From contig CAJJCY010000005.1 of NCBI GenBank assembly GCA_905182865.1, positions 1 through 51,584 on the forward strand: a stretch of DNA of 51,584 nucleotides, in the 5' to 3' direction. Of the stretch, positions 44,054 to 51,584 are shown in pieces; the stretch's first letter is position 1; each line of letters starts with the position of its first letter. This stretch comes from an uncultured SAR324 cluster bacterium (GTDB taxonomy: Bacteria > SAR324 > NAC60-12). The notes beneath the pieces are model-generated. The model was not told the DNA's origin and made no database searches. It saw only the letters and a list, made by a program, of their open reading frames with translations. Made by a program: the position numbers and the translations under genes.

Positions 44054-45826
44054 TTACCAGCATAAAGCGTAGGCTGGAAAGACCTCACCCTTGGATCCCC
44101 TTGGATCACAGCCTACTTCCAGCACACCGCTCTCTGGGTCACGTGAAGCAGCCAGCAGGTAACCCTCAGACCAGTCAGCGCCAACCTCCACCCGGTGCCC
44201 CCTACTAGTCAGCCCGTCGAGTATTTTCTGGCTTACCCTCGGTTCAATCCGGATAAGATTTGGAAAGCGGTTGTGCGGTGCAAAAAAACCTGGAAAGTGC
44301 TCGCTGCTGAATTTTGGTGCTTCAATGGCTTCCTGAATAGACATACCAAACAGCACGCAGTTGAGAAAAAACTGACATTGCCACTGGTCCTGCTGGTCGC
44401 CTCCCATGCTTCCGAAAACCATCCAGGGGAGTTTGTTTCGAAAAGCCAATGAAGGACTGATGGTCGTACGTGGACGCTTGAATGGGGCAATAATGTTTGG
44501 GTGGTGGTTAGGTTTTAGATAAAATGTCATCAAGCGGTTTCCCAGTGGGAACCCAAGGGCTGGAACAACTTCTCCCGACTTGATCCAACCACCGCTTGGG
44601 GTAAAAGCGGCCATGTTTCCGTCGCCATCGATTACGTCCACATGTACTGTGCCATGTCCCCAGGAAGCACCGCCCAAACGCTCTTCTAGGGGTAATAATG
44701 CTCGCAGACGGCTAGGGTCACCAGGACGCAACTCCGAGTTGGCCTGTTCAGGATCCACAAGTGTTGCACGCAGACGAGAATAATCCTTCGATAGCAATTC
44801 AGTAATTGGAACATCCACCTGCATCGGGTCTCCATAGTACTGCTCGCGGTCGGCAAAAGCCAACTTGAAAGCCTCTGTTGTCCAGTGAAGGTAATTTTCG
44901 CTGTTGTGTCCCATACCCTTAAGGTCATAGGATTCCAAGATGGCCAGGGCCTGCAGCATTACCGGGCCCTGATTCCACGGTCCACACTTGAAAACCTTGG
45001 TATCTGCAAATTCGAGAGAGACAGGTTCTTCAAAATGCGTTTCGAAGCGCTCCAGATCCGAACGTGCAAGCAGGCCATTTTGTTCCTGTGAGAAGCGCTC
45101 AATTTCTGCGGCAGGATCCCCTTTGTAAAATGCGTCAAACACTGCCTCCAATCCTTTTTCCCGGTTCCCAGACATGGATTGTTCCACTGTCTTCAGATAA
45201 TCCAGCAGGTCGGCGAGAGCAGAATTAACAAGCACCTTTCCAATTTCTGGAACCATTCCCTGTGGCAGATAAACCTGGGCACTTCCAGGCCACTGGCTCC
45301 TGAATTTCTCTTCAAGATCACGAATGCCGTAACGTTCCTGTCCATAAAGACCAGCATGCACTGGAAAGCCGTTCCTTGCGTAATCGAGAGCCGGCGTGAC
45401 CACTTCTGCAAAAGTGAGTCGACCAAATTTAGCAAGGACCGTCACCAACGCCCCGAGTGCCGCAGGCACGCCGCTTGAAAGAATGCCTTCTTCCGGCACG
45501 TCAGTCAATCCACGTTCCAGATAAGCTTCCGGGGTAGCCTTTTCCGGAGCCATGGTGTTGCCGTTGACTGAAACTACCTGGTTCGTTTCTGCCATGCAGA
45601 TCAACATCGGACACTCCCCTCCGAGGGTAAACATCTGGGGATTGACTACTCCTTCGACAAACGTTGCTCCGACCGCCGCATCCACGGCGTTTCCTCCGCC
45701 TCCAAGAATATCGGCTCCGGCTTTCGTCGACAGGTAGTGTTCAGTGGCAACGGCACCATGAGTTCCTAGAAGTTGAGGGTAGAAGGTGTTTTTTTGTGTG
45801 GTGTTTTGACGAAAAGCTCTGCTCAT
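44054..45826 (-). CDS. Gamma-glutamyltransferase-family Ntn hydrolase, unusual substrate pocket
   Basis: The 590-residue protein is of the GGT fold: GGNAVDAAVGATFVEGVVNP (about 40), GVPAALGALVTVLAKFGRL (about 118) and a small-subunit start GHGTVHVDVIDGDGNMAAFT (about 390), in which Thr would be the N-terminal nucleophile after self-cleavage. It has no signal peptide, so it is cytoplasmic, unlike most GGTs. The segment that normally reads GRExAP, whose Arg holds the gamma-glutamyl carboxylate, reads VNGNTMAPEKAT here, so that Arg is missing. This points to another amide or ester substrate. It may belong with the FAH- and KPR-type genes that follow upstream on the same strand. Confidence 0.85.
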   Translation of the reverse strand: MSRAFRQNTTQKNTFYPQLLGTHGAVATEHYLSTKAGADILGGGGNAVDAAVGATFVEGVVNPQMFTLGGECPMLICMAETNQVVSVNGNTMAPEKATPEAYLERGLTDVPEEGILSSGVPAALGALVTVLAKFGRLTFAEVVTPALDYARNGFPVHAGLYGQERYGIRDLEEKFRSQWPGSAQVYLPQGMVPEIGKVLVNSALADLLDYLKTVEQSMSGNREKGLEAVFDAFYKGDPAAEIERFSQEQNGLLARSDLERFETHFEEPVSLEFADTKVFKCGPWNQGPVMLQALAILESYDLKGMGHNSENYLHWTTEAFKLAFADREQYYGDPMQVDVPITELLSKDYSRLRATLVDPEQANSELRPGDPSRLRALLPLEERLGGASWGHGTVHVDVIDGDGNMAAFTPSGGWIKSGEVVPALGFPLGNRLMTFYLKPNHHPNIIAPFKRPRTTISPSLAFRNKLPWMVFGSMGGDQQDQWQCQFFLNCVLFGMSIQEAIEAPKFSSEHFPGFFAPHNRFPNLIRIEPRVSQKILDGLTSRGHRVEVGADWSEGYLLAASRDPESGVLEVGCDPRGSKGEVFPAYALCW

Positions 45827-46049
45827 TCTGGTTTCATGATTAAGTTTAGAAAAATAGAGACAACTAAATAAATTCTGTAGTCCAACATAAAATCAATCCC
45901 AGCTATATGGGGTTGAGATTTTTTCAAATTATTTACAATATATCAACATTTGTTGTATTTTACGAGAGATGGTAAGGATAAGGAAAACTCAGTTCCTCTT
46001 TGATTAACTCCACTAATTTTTCACAGTCATTGTTCCTGACAAAAGTCTA

Positions 46050-46829
46050 CTATCCAGATAAATCGTCAAATTGATTGCTAAGCTTACCAATCCCGGGAAT
46101 TACGATATCAATACTTGAGCCAGGCTTCATGGTGCGGGCACCGACTGATGTTCCACAACAGATTAGGTCACCCGGAAGTAGTGTTTGGTAGTGCGACATT
46201 AGAGAGACGATTTCCATTGGTGAAAAAATCATGTCACTAACTGGGTAATCTTGTCGTACCTTATCTCCCTGTAACGCCATGACCTGAAGGCCTCCTGGAT
46301 CGATTCCAGTGGTTATCCAAGGCCCCAACGGTGTAAACGTGTCGAACCCCTTACAGCGAGTCCACTGCTGGAATGCTTTGTCCTCAAAAAGAAACTCAAT
46401 TGCTGTAACATCATTGACACAGGTATAGCCAAAAATATATTGGACGGCCTCCTCTTCGCTGATCTCTTGGCAGGTCGAGCCAATAACAATACCCAATTCT
46501 GCCTCAAAGATAACCCGTCCCTGATGTCCGCGGGGTCGATAGATAGTCTCTCCAGGACCAATCACGCTCGTTATCGGCTTCATGAAGTAAAGTGGTACAT
46601 CGGGAAGCGTCTGGCTTTCTTTTTGGGCACGTTCGTGAAAGTTATTCCACAATGCAAAAATGGAATGCGGTACTAGCGGGGCTTTCAACTGGACATCTGA
46701 AAGTGGCATTGAACGGCCTGTAGGCTGGGGACTATCAAAAAGTCCTCCTTTGTATTCTGAGACAGTATCGCCTGTCAGTGTCCCGATCTCCGTCTTTTCC
46801 TGGTAATCAAAACGTATCCATTGAGTCAT
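46050..46829 (-). CDS. Fumarylacetoacetate hydrolase-family protein
   Basis: The 259-residue protein has the FAH fold with the metal-binding acidic cluster: IFEAELGIVIG (about 110, E-x-E) and YTCVNDVTAIEF (about 137, Asp). KGFDTFTPLGPWITT follows, and the end DLICCGTSVGARTMKPGSSI is the family's usual C-terminal block. It hydrolyses or decarboxylates beta-diketo acids or acylpyruvates, with Mg or Mn. Substrate not resolved. It sits about 220 bp upstream of the GGT-type gene and about 290 bp downstream of the ketopantoate reductase-like gene, all on the minus strand. Confidence 0.85.
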   Translation of the reverse strand: MTQWIRFDYQEKTEIGTLTGDTVSEYKGGLFDSPQPTGRSMPLSDVQLKAPLVPHSIFALWNNFHERAQKESQTLPDVPLYFMKPITSVIGPGETIYRPRGHQGRVIFEAELGIVIGSTCQEISEEEAVQYIFGYTCVNDVTAIEFLFEDKAFQQWTRCKGFDTFTPLGPWITTGIDPGGLQVMALQGDKVRQDYPVSDMIFSPMEIVSLMSHYQTLLPGDLICCGTSVGARTMKPGSSIDIVIPGIGKLSNQFDDLSG

Positions 46830-47118
46830 TTGAGGTAAGTCTCTTTTTAGTGTAAATAACCCAAAATTTCCATTGCTGCAGTCGGCACACTAGTAAATCA
46901 GTAATAGCGTAAAGTAAGTTTAGCAGTCTCAATTTGAACACCAAAAATACACAAACAACAGCAAGATGCCGTAGTATATTTGTATGTCGTTACTCAGACA
47001 GCTGGATCTAGGTAGTAAACAATTGTCAAATAAAGTAATTGAAAATATTGAGAACTTTGTTGAAGGAAAACCGAGTAACCTTGTTTCTTAGCAACTTATT
47101 TATTAAAAAAAATTAGGA

Positions 47119-48126
47119 TTATTCTTTTGATATCCCTTTGATTATGATTTTTTCTTGACTCAATGTTTTGTCGAGTAAGCTCACGCAAGCGTAAATAGCC
47201 CTTAAGGTAGGGGTTTGCACTCCTGTAACTTCAGCCAACTCAATCACAGCACCTAGCATGCTTTCTATTTCTATGGGTTTCCCAGCCTCCACATCCTGGA
47301 GCATTGAGGTCTTGTGTTTGCCGACACTCTCTGCACCGGCAATGCGCTTTTCCATTGGTATACGGAAATGAGCCCCAAGGCGTTCTCCGACAGTCTGCGC
47401 CTCGGTCATCATTGCGACAGCCAATTGTCTAGTCAAAGGGAACTGACATATGTCGACAAGCGTTGAATGGGTGAGAGCGCTGATTGGATTGAAAGTCAGA
47501 TTTCCCCACAATTTCAACCAGATTTCAGAGCGAATATCATCGATAATTCTAGACTTGAATCCTGATTCAGCAAATAGGTCAGACACCATCTGAACTCGCT
47601 CTGTTTTCATGCCGGATAGTTCTCCCACTGGAAAACGATTACCCTCGATATGCTGGATCACTCCAGGTTTAGAAATAGTTGTTGCCGGATAGGCTATGCA
47701 GCCAATCAAGCGATTCGGATCGATACTATTAAATAGCAAACCGCCAGGATCAACAGTTTCCACCACCTGGTTGGCATAGTCACCAGCAAAATTTTGAAAA
47801 TACCACCATGGGATCCCATTCTGAAGGGTGACAATGACAGTGTTGGGGCCAAGAAGAACAGACATGTCATTCACAATAGGGACTATCTGATGGGCTTTAA
47901 GTGCTAATAGAACCACGTCCATTGGTCCAAGTTCACCTACAAATTCAGTGGCGGTCAAATTCTCAGCTACAAATTCATCGTTTTCCTCGATCAACTTCAT
48001 CCCTCTGTCTTTTATAGCAGCCAAATGAGGACCACGAGCTATTACCGAAACATTATGTCCTGCATTTGCAATGCGAACAGCCATGTAACCCCCGATGGCT
48101 CCAGCTCCAACAATACATACTTTCAT
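47119..48126 (-). CDS. Ketopantoate reductase-family (ApbA/PanE) protein
   Basis: The 335-residue protein opens with a Rossmann NADP motif, MKVCIVGAGAIGGYMAVRIA. It has LALKAHQIVPIV and VTLQNGIPWWYF (about 100), and the C-terminal domain with the KLWGNLTFNPISALTH stretch (catalytic Lys). HKTSMLQDVEAGKPIEIESM near the end is a family hallmark. It reduces 2-oxo acids with NADPH, as in 2-dehydropantoate to pantoate. Because its neighbours are catabolic, it may work on another oxo acid. A Shine-Dalgarno AAGGAG lies 8 bp before the ATG. Confidence 0.85.
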   Translation of the reverse strand: MKVCIVGAGAIGGYMAVRIANAGHNVSVIARGPHLAAIKDRGMKLIEENDEFVAENLTATEFVGELGPMDVVLLALKAHQIVPIVNDMSVLLGPNTVIVTLQNGIPWWYFQNFAGDYANQVVETVDPGGLLFNSIDPNRLIGCIAYPATTISKPGVIQHIEGNRFPVGELSGMKTERVQMVSDLFAESGFKSRIIDDIRSEIWLKLWGNLTFNPISALTHSTLVDICQFPLTRQLAVAMMTEAQTVGERLGAHFRIPMEKRIAGAESVGKHKTSMLQDVEAGKPIEIESMLGAVIELAEVTGVQTPTLRAIYACVSLLDKTLSQEKIIIKGISKE

Positions 48127-48421
48127 GCTTTAAACTCCTTATGAGATGGACAAGTCAAGCTGTGCTCTGCAATGAAACAATCTAATAATTACTCTCTATT
48201 CGCTAAATGAAAGAAGTGAACTTTGTAACAAGTTTAAGTAATTGTACGACTGATAATTATAAGCTAACCAATTTTAATCGTGTATTATTGCAATAATTAG
48301 GATGAAGGTCATCAACAAAATGAATTTCTCTTGATATTTATTAAGCAGGAGACAGACATGATCGTCTCATACTTCGAAAGGGTGATTCTCAATTACCCTT
48401 GCAATGTTGTGTATAGACTTT

Positions 48422-50188
48422 CTAATTGATCTGGAACCGCTCTGGATAGACTCTAACGCTGGGGACTTTACCAACACCTAGTTCATCCTGAATACGCTCA
48501 TAGTAATCTACTTGCAGCAAGTCGCCATGTACCTCCCTAAATAATTGTCGGAGAGAGCGATTGGGTATTCTCAGGCCAGATTCTATTTCCTCGGGCAGGA
48601 ATATCACACCGTCCTCAAAAAACCACTCTGGAATATCTTCTTCTCCTTCGAACTGGTTCTGATTAGTTCGGATCTTAACTTCAGTAAACTGTTCCAGAGC
48701 GTCGTAATCAAACAAGTACACTCCTCCGAATACACCGACACCATAGTTTCTGGCATCAAGGTCCTTATTGAATATATTTGCAGCCATATTGTTTTTGATG
48801 CAGTGCCCAAGATTGATTATTGCGGCCTCGCTTTCAGCCTGCGATGAGTTTTCTAGGTAGACTGGCAAGGGGATCAATTTACTCTGTACAATAAGGTGTC
48901 TGAAAAATAGATATTCACCTTGCAGTGTCACACATTCACTAGCGTCGTTCAAAAGTTCTTGCAGTAGTGCATTTGAGAACCAAGCTCTTTCAAGTTTAAC
49001 GCGATAGAAAATAATGTTGTCCAGCATACTGCCTGTACGATTAATAACGTGGACACGGTCGTATTTTTCTAGCACAGAGGGTACTCCTTCAAACACTCCC
49101 CACTTATATTGATCAGTAGGTTTATTACGAATAACTTTAAGATTGTAACCCGATTGAGGGGACTGGAAAGCTATTGCAACAGTACCCCTAAAACCTATAG
49201 CAAAATCAAGCTTTTCATCATTAGAAAAGAGTTCTTCCTTCAATTCTTCCATTACTGCAACTTTACCAAAATGATTAAATCCGATTGTAGAATAGGCTAG
49301 ACCCAGAGATCGTTTTGGTATGATACTGTGAAGAAATTCTGAAAGTTCGTGATAGTATGCGTTGTTAACATGAAAGTTTGCCCTGGTTGTACTGAAAATA
49401 TTGAAAGTGGCAGACTCTGAAGTGAGAATTGCATCAACATAAATTCCTTTTTTATCATTCAGCAACGCGATTACAAGTGGTACCTTTGACTGATTATCAA
49501 GTACAATTCTTACGACGATGTAGGCGCCCCGATTACGATAGAACTCTCCTTTAATGACTTCGATTCTCTGAATTTTATATGTGCTGAATCTGTCATCCAG
49601 ATCAGCTTTAACTCTTTGTGCTGCTAACATTGCGTCCACCTTCAGTTCACGATATTGGACATTGAATGCAGGGACACTTAGTATATCAATAAGAAGGTCA
49701 GTGGTGATTAATTCCGTTTGGAAAGTTTCGAACAGAAAGTTGGAAAAGTTTGTGTTGGTCTTACTTGGGGTATCGAAGGAATAGGCTACGGGGCTCCATT
49801 CTCCTAGGAAGAGTGACCGACGAACTGAATGAATATATGCCAAAGCAAGATCCCCTTCATAACGGTTTTTAACAAGTTGCCGATATTTTTCTTCAATTAC
49901 TTCCCATAATTCCTGATCTCTTGAGATAGGAGAGAAAGCATCCGCAAGTTTTAACCCCAAATTAAACATACTGTCACTGTATAGAGACAGTCGTTTCCTA
50001 CTATTTGTCAACGACGCTTGGTAGTCGCGAGTTTCGAATGCAGTCTTTGCTGATTCTGTTATCGTCTGGAAGCTGGAATAAAAAAGATCAAATTCGCAAA
50101 GAGCCCATTGAGCCAGGAGATCTGTTTTTTTGCTATCGGAGGCCTTTTCAATAAGACCTTTAAAGTGAATGTTCTCTGATTGGGTCAT
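48422..50188 (-). CDS. aceK: Isocitrate dehydrogenase kinase/phosphatase
   Basis: The 588-residue protein aligns along its length with AceK (E. coli 578). It shows KGEFYRNRGAYIVVRIVLD (about 210), the N-terminal domain end GLAYSTIGFNHFGKVAVMEE, the ATP-site strand IGFRGTVAIAFQSPQSGYNL with the following KVI lysine (about 350), EYLFFRHLIVQSKLIPLPVY, NMAANIFNKDLDARNYGV and VYLFDYDALEQFTEVKIRT. AceK phosphorylates isocitrate dehydrogenase to divert flux into the glyoxylate bypass, and dephosphorylates it again. The usual neighbours aceB and aceA are absent, so regulation or location differs. Start and end match the family. Confidence 0.9.
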   Translation of the reverse strand: MTQSENIHFKGLIEKASDSKKTDLLAQWALCEFDLFYSSFQTITESAKTAFETRDYQASLTNSRKRLSLYSDSMFNLGLKLADAFSPISRDQELWEVIEEKYRQLVKNRYEGDLALAYIHSVRRSLFLGEWSPVAYSFDTPSKTNTNFSNFLFETFQTELITTDLLIDILSVPAFNVQYRELKVDAMLAAQRVKADLDDRFSTYKIQRIEVIKGEFYRNRGAYIVVRIVLDNQSKVPLVIALLNDKKGIYVDAILTSESATFNIFSTTRANFHVNNAYYHELSEFLHSIIPKRSLGLAYSTIGFNHFGKVAVMEELKEELFSNDEKLDFAIGFRGTVAIAFQSPQSGYNLKVIRNKPTDQYKWGVFEGVPSVLEKYDRVHVINRTGSMLDNIIFYRVKLERAWFSNALLQELLNDASECVTLQGEYLFFRHLIVQSKLIPLPVYLENSSQAESEAAIINLGHCIKNNMAANIFNKDLDARNYGVGVFGGVYLFDYDALEQFTEVKIRTNQNQFEGEEDIPEWFFEDGVIFLPEEIESGLRIPNRSLRQLFREVHGDLLQVDYYERIQDELGVGKVPSVRVYPERFQIN

Positions 50189-50394
50189 GTAGCTGCTAAT
50201 TATATTTTTTCATTGTATATTTGAATTAAAATTAAAGTAAATGTCAAAATGCATTTATCTGGCAAGCTAATAACGTGAGCTTCGGTTTGATCAAAAAGAG
50301 TTTTAAAATTCTTCTGGATACATTTTTCTATAAATAACGAAAAAGGATTAAATCTGAATATTTGCGAAATCGCCAAAAATTTATAAAATAATTC

Positions 50395-50423
50395 TTGACA
50401 TGTTTTTAAACATAGCATAAATT
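50395..50423 (+). promoter_or_regulatory. Candidate sigma70 promoter with palindrome for the TctC gene
   Basis: TTGACA at 50395-50400 is followed by a 17-bp spacer and TAAATT (50418-50423, 4/6). A palindrome ATGTTT-TT-AAACAT (50400-50413) covers the spacer and could be an operator. The leader to the ATG at 50512 is about 85 nt. Confidence 0.55.
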
Positions 50424-50511
50424 CTATTCAAGTAGTATTAATATGGTACTATTTTAGATTCTTGGAGCAAACTGTTTCAGGGAAATCCTAACCTCTAGTT
50501 AGTGAGTCAAT

Positions 50512-51498
50512 ATGATAAAAATGATAAAAAAACACTTAGGCCTTTGCTCGTTCATTTTTGCAGGCCTTGCGATGTTACTCATGCCTATGTCAGCATCAGC
50601 CTGGGAACCTCAAAAACCGGTTGAGTTTGTGATCATGGCCGGAGCGGGAGGAGGAGCCGACAAGATGGCTCGCCTGATGCAGATGCTCATTGAGAAAAAA
50701 GGGTGGTCCTCCATGCCACTTACTCCGATCAATAAGCCCGGTGGCTCTGGAGCCGAAGCCTTGGTGCACCTTAAAAACAGAGCAAATTCGGATCCCAACC
50801 ACACCATCATGGTAACTCTGAACAGTTTCTATACGACGCCTCTAAGACAGCCTAAGCTTGGTGTCGATATCTCGACCTTCACCCCAGTTGCGCGTATGGC
50901 CGAGGACACTTTTTTATTGTGGGTCCACAAAGATACAGGGATTACTAACGTTGATCAGTTCGTGAGTGCGGCCAAGTCAAAGGGCAGTGACTGGATCATG
51001 GCTGGAACAGGAAAGTTGCAGGAAGATCAGTTGTTGACCGACTTCCTGAATGCGGCATACGGTCTGAACATGAAGTACGTCCCCTATAAGGGTGGTGGTA
51101 AAGTGGCCAAGCAGCTCGCCGGCAAGCACGCCAACTCTACGGTTAACAATCCTTCCGAGCAGATGGGTTTCTACGAGGCTGGGACCACAGTTCCACTCGC
51201 TGCCTTCACTGCGAAGCGATTGCCAATGTTCCCCAACGCACCAACCTTTAGTGAATTGGGCAAGGACTATGTATACTACATGCAGCGCAGCGTTGTCGGT
51301 GCTCCCGGCATGAGCTATGCGGCAGCATCGTATTACCAGAGACTATTCAAGAAAGTCTTCGATTCTGATGAGTGGCAGACATATCGCAAGAAAAAAAGCC
51401 TCATGGGGGATTTTATGACTGGTACTGAGTTACAGGACTACTGGCATAAAGAACGTGATATTCATGAAAACATCCTCAAGAAAATGGGTGCATTATAA
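50512..51498 (+). CDS. Tripartite tricarboxylate transporter (TTT) substrate-binding protein, TctC/Bug family
   Basis: The 328-residue periplasmic receptor has a signal peptide (residues 1-30, cleavage after SASA in LMPMSASA). The mature start WEPQKPVEFVIMAGAGGGAD is the family's conserved first loop. It also shows INKPGGSGAEALVHLKNR (about 80), MAGTGKLQEDQLLTDFL and YVPYKGGGKVAKQLAGKHAN, the carboxylate-pocket blocks. It binds a carboxylate or related acid and hands it to a TctAB-type membrane complex. A TctB-like start codon follows 43 bp downstream. ATG 50512 and 50521 are both possible starts. Confidence 0.9.
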   Translation: MIKMIKKHLGLCSFIFAGLAMLLMPMSASAWEPQKPVEFVIMAGAGGGADKMARLMQMLIEKKGWSSMPLTPINKPGGSGAEALVHLKNRANSDPNHTIMVTLNSFYTTPLRQPKLGVDISTFTPVARMAEDTFLLWVHKDTGITNVDQFVSAAKSKGSDWIMAGTGKLQEDQLLTDFLNAAYGLNMKYVPYKGGGKVAKQLAGKHANSTVNNPSEQMGFYEAGTTVPLAAFTAKRLPMFPNAPTFSELGKDYVYYMQRSVVGAPGMSYAAASYYQRLFKKVFDSDEWQTYRKKKSLMGDFMTGTELQDYWHKERDIHENILKKMGAL

Positions 51499-51541
51499 AA
51501 ATCATCTGGAAAAAAAATAGGATCAGAAAAGGTTCACTGGT

Positions 51542-51584
51542 ATGAGGCGTGCCGAAATAGTTGCAGCTATACTGTTGGCGTTTT
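51542..51584 (+). CDS. Start of a TctB-like small membrane subunit (cut by the right edge)
   Basis: Only 14 codons are visible (MRRAEIVAAILLAF). This is the usual beginning of TctB proteins, which have four membrane helices. Its place right after the TctC receptor supports the call. The rest lies outside the window. Confidence 0.55.
   Translation, partial: MRRAEIVAAILLAF

Noticed and set aside
1..51584. CRISPR array, insertion sequence, prophage or integrase
   Set aside because: I saw no regularly spaced direct repeats, transposase, recombinase or phage structural genes. The only extended repeats are protein-coding or the fasciclin leader pair.

Overview
The window looks like about 51.6 kb of the chromosome of a free-living, probably marine, Gram-negative aerobe. 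The layout is bacterial: short intergenic gaps, clustered tRNAs, Shine-Dalgarno-type starts. The content is proteobacterial: AceK, an NAD-linked formate dehydrogenase, a form II CoxL-like enzyme, a TTT/TctC transporter, and many secreted MORN, Sel1, BNR and NHL repeat proteins or their debris. A SAR324/deltaproteobacterial-type lineage is my best guess. It is an inference, because no marker gene here fixes the taxonomy.

Layout. (1) 1-4.3 kb: an edge-truncated secreted protein, a mercaptopyruvate sulfurtransferase, a DMT exporter, a doubly frameshifted exported protein and the orphan tail of a 2-oxoacid:ferredoxin oxidoreductase beta subunit. (2) 4.45-4.8 kb: tRNA-Val(TAC), tRNA-Asp(GTC) and tRNA-Val(CAC), with two strong hairpins. 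(3) 5-16.5 kb: an amine/amino-acid oxidase-like flavoprotein and phosphate acetyltransferase on the minus strand, then a plus-strand catabolic run: HMG-CoA lyase (frameshifted), an orphan molybdenum hydroxylase large subunit, a split UxaA-family dehydratase/lyase pair, a DUF3604 protein and a hydroxyacid-oxoacid transhydrogenase-like iron alcohol dehydrogenase. (4) 16.8-25.5 kb: tRNA-Leu and tRNA-Cys with a terminator, a broken eukaryotic-type glutathione synthetase, MreB, a formate dehydrogenase operon (FdsG-FdsB fusion, then FdhA) and LysA. (5) 25.6-31.2 kb: a frameshifted SPOR-domain protein, a 19-repeat Sel1 protein and two MORN proteins that share an unnamed repeat module. (6) 31.3-37 kb: a sirtuin lacking the usual zinc cysteines, a broken VOC protein, an AllA-like protein and a mycobacterial Sdh1-like succinate dehydrogenase operon. 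(7) 37.3-43.1 kb: an AT-rich stretch mixing a few intact genes (esterase, SOUL, TetR, fasciclin) with debris (YheT-like, BNR, ABC1 kinase and NHL fragments). (8) 43.1-51.6 kb: dienelactone hydrolase, a GGT-family Ntn hydrolase, FAH-family protein, ketopantoate reductase-like protein, AceK, and a TctC receptor followed by the first codons of a TctB-like gene.

How the genes work together. Formate dehydrogenase, succinate dehydrogenase, Pta, AceK and the organic-acid modules fit a respiratory heterotroph that oxidises small organic acids. The TTT receptor beside FAH-, KPR- and GGT-family enzymes fits uptake and breakdown of carboxylates. The substrates are not readable from the sequence.

The most striking property of the window is the number of broken or locally scrambled genes, more than ten, among long intact ones. 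Several breaks are single-base indels in homopolymers. Others are not: an oligopeptide-ABC ATPase fragment spliced into FdsB, loss of the Gly-rich loop of glutathione synthetase, and loss of a universal segment in MreB. The sequence alone does not separate natural gene decay from assembly or consensus error.
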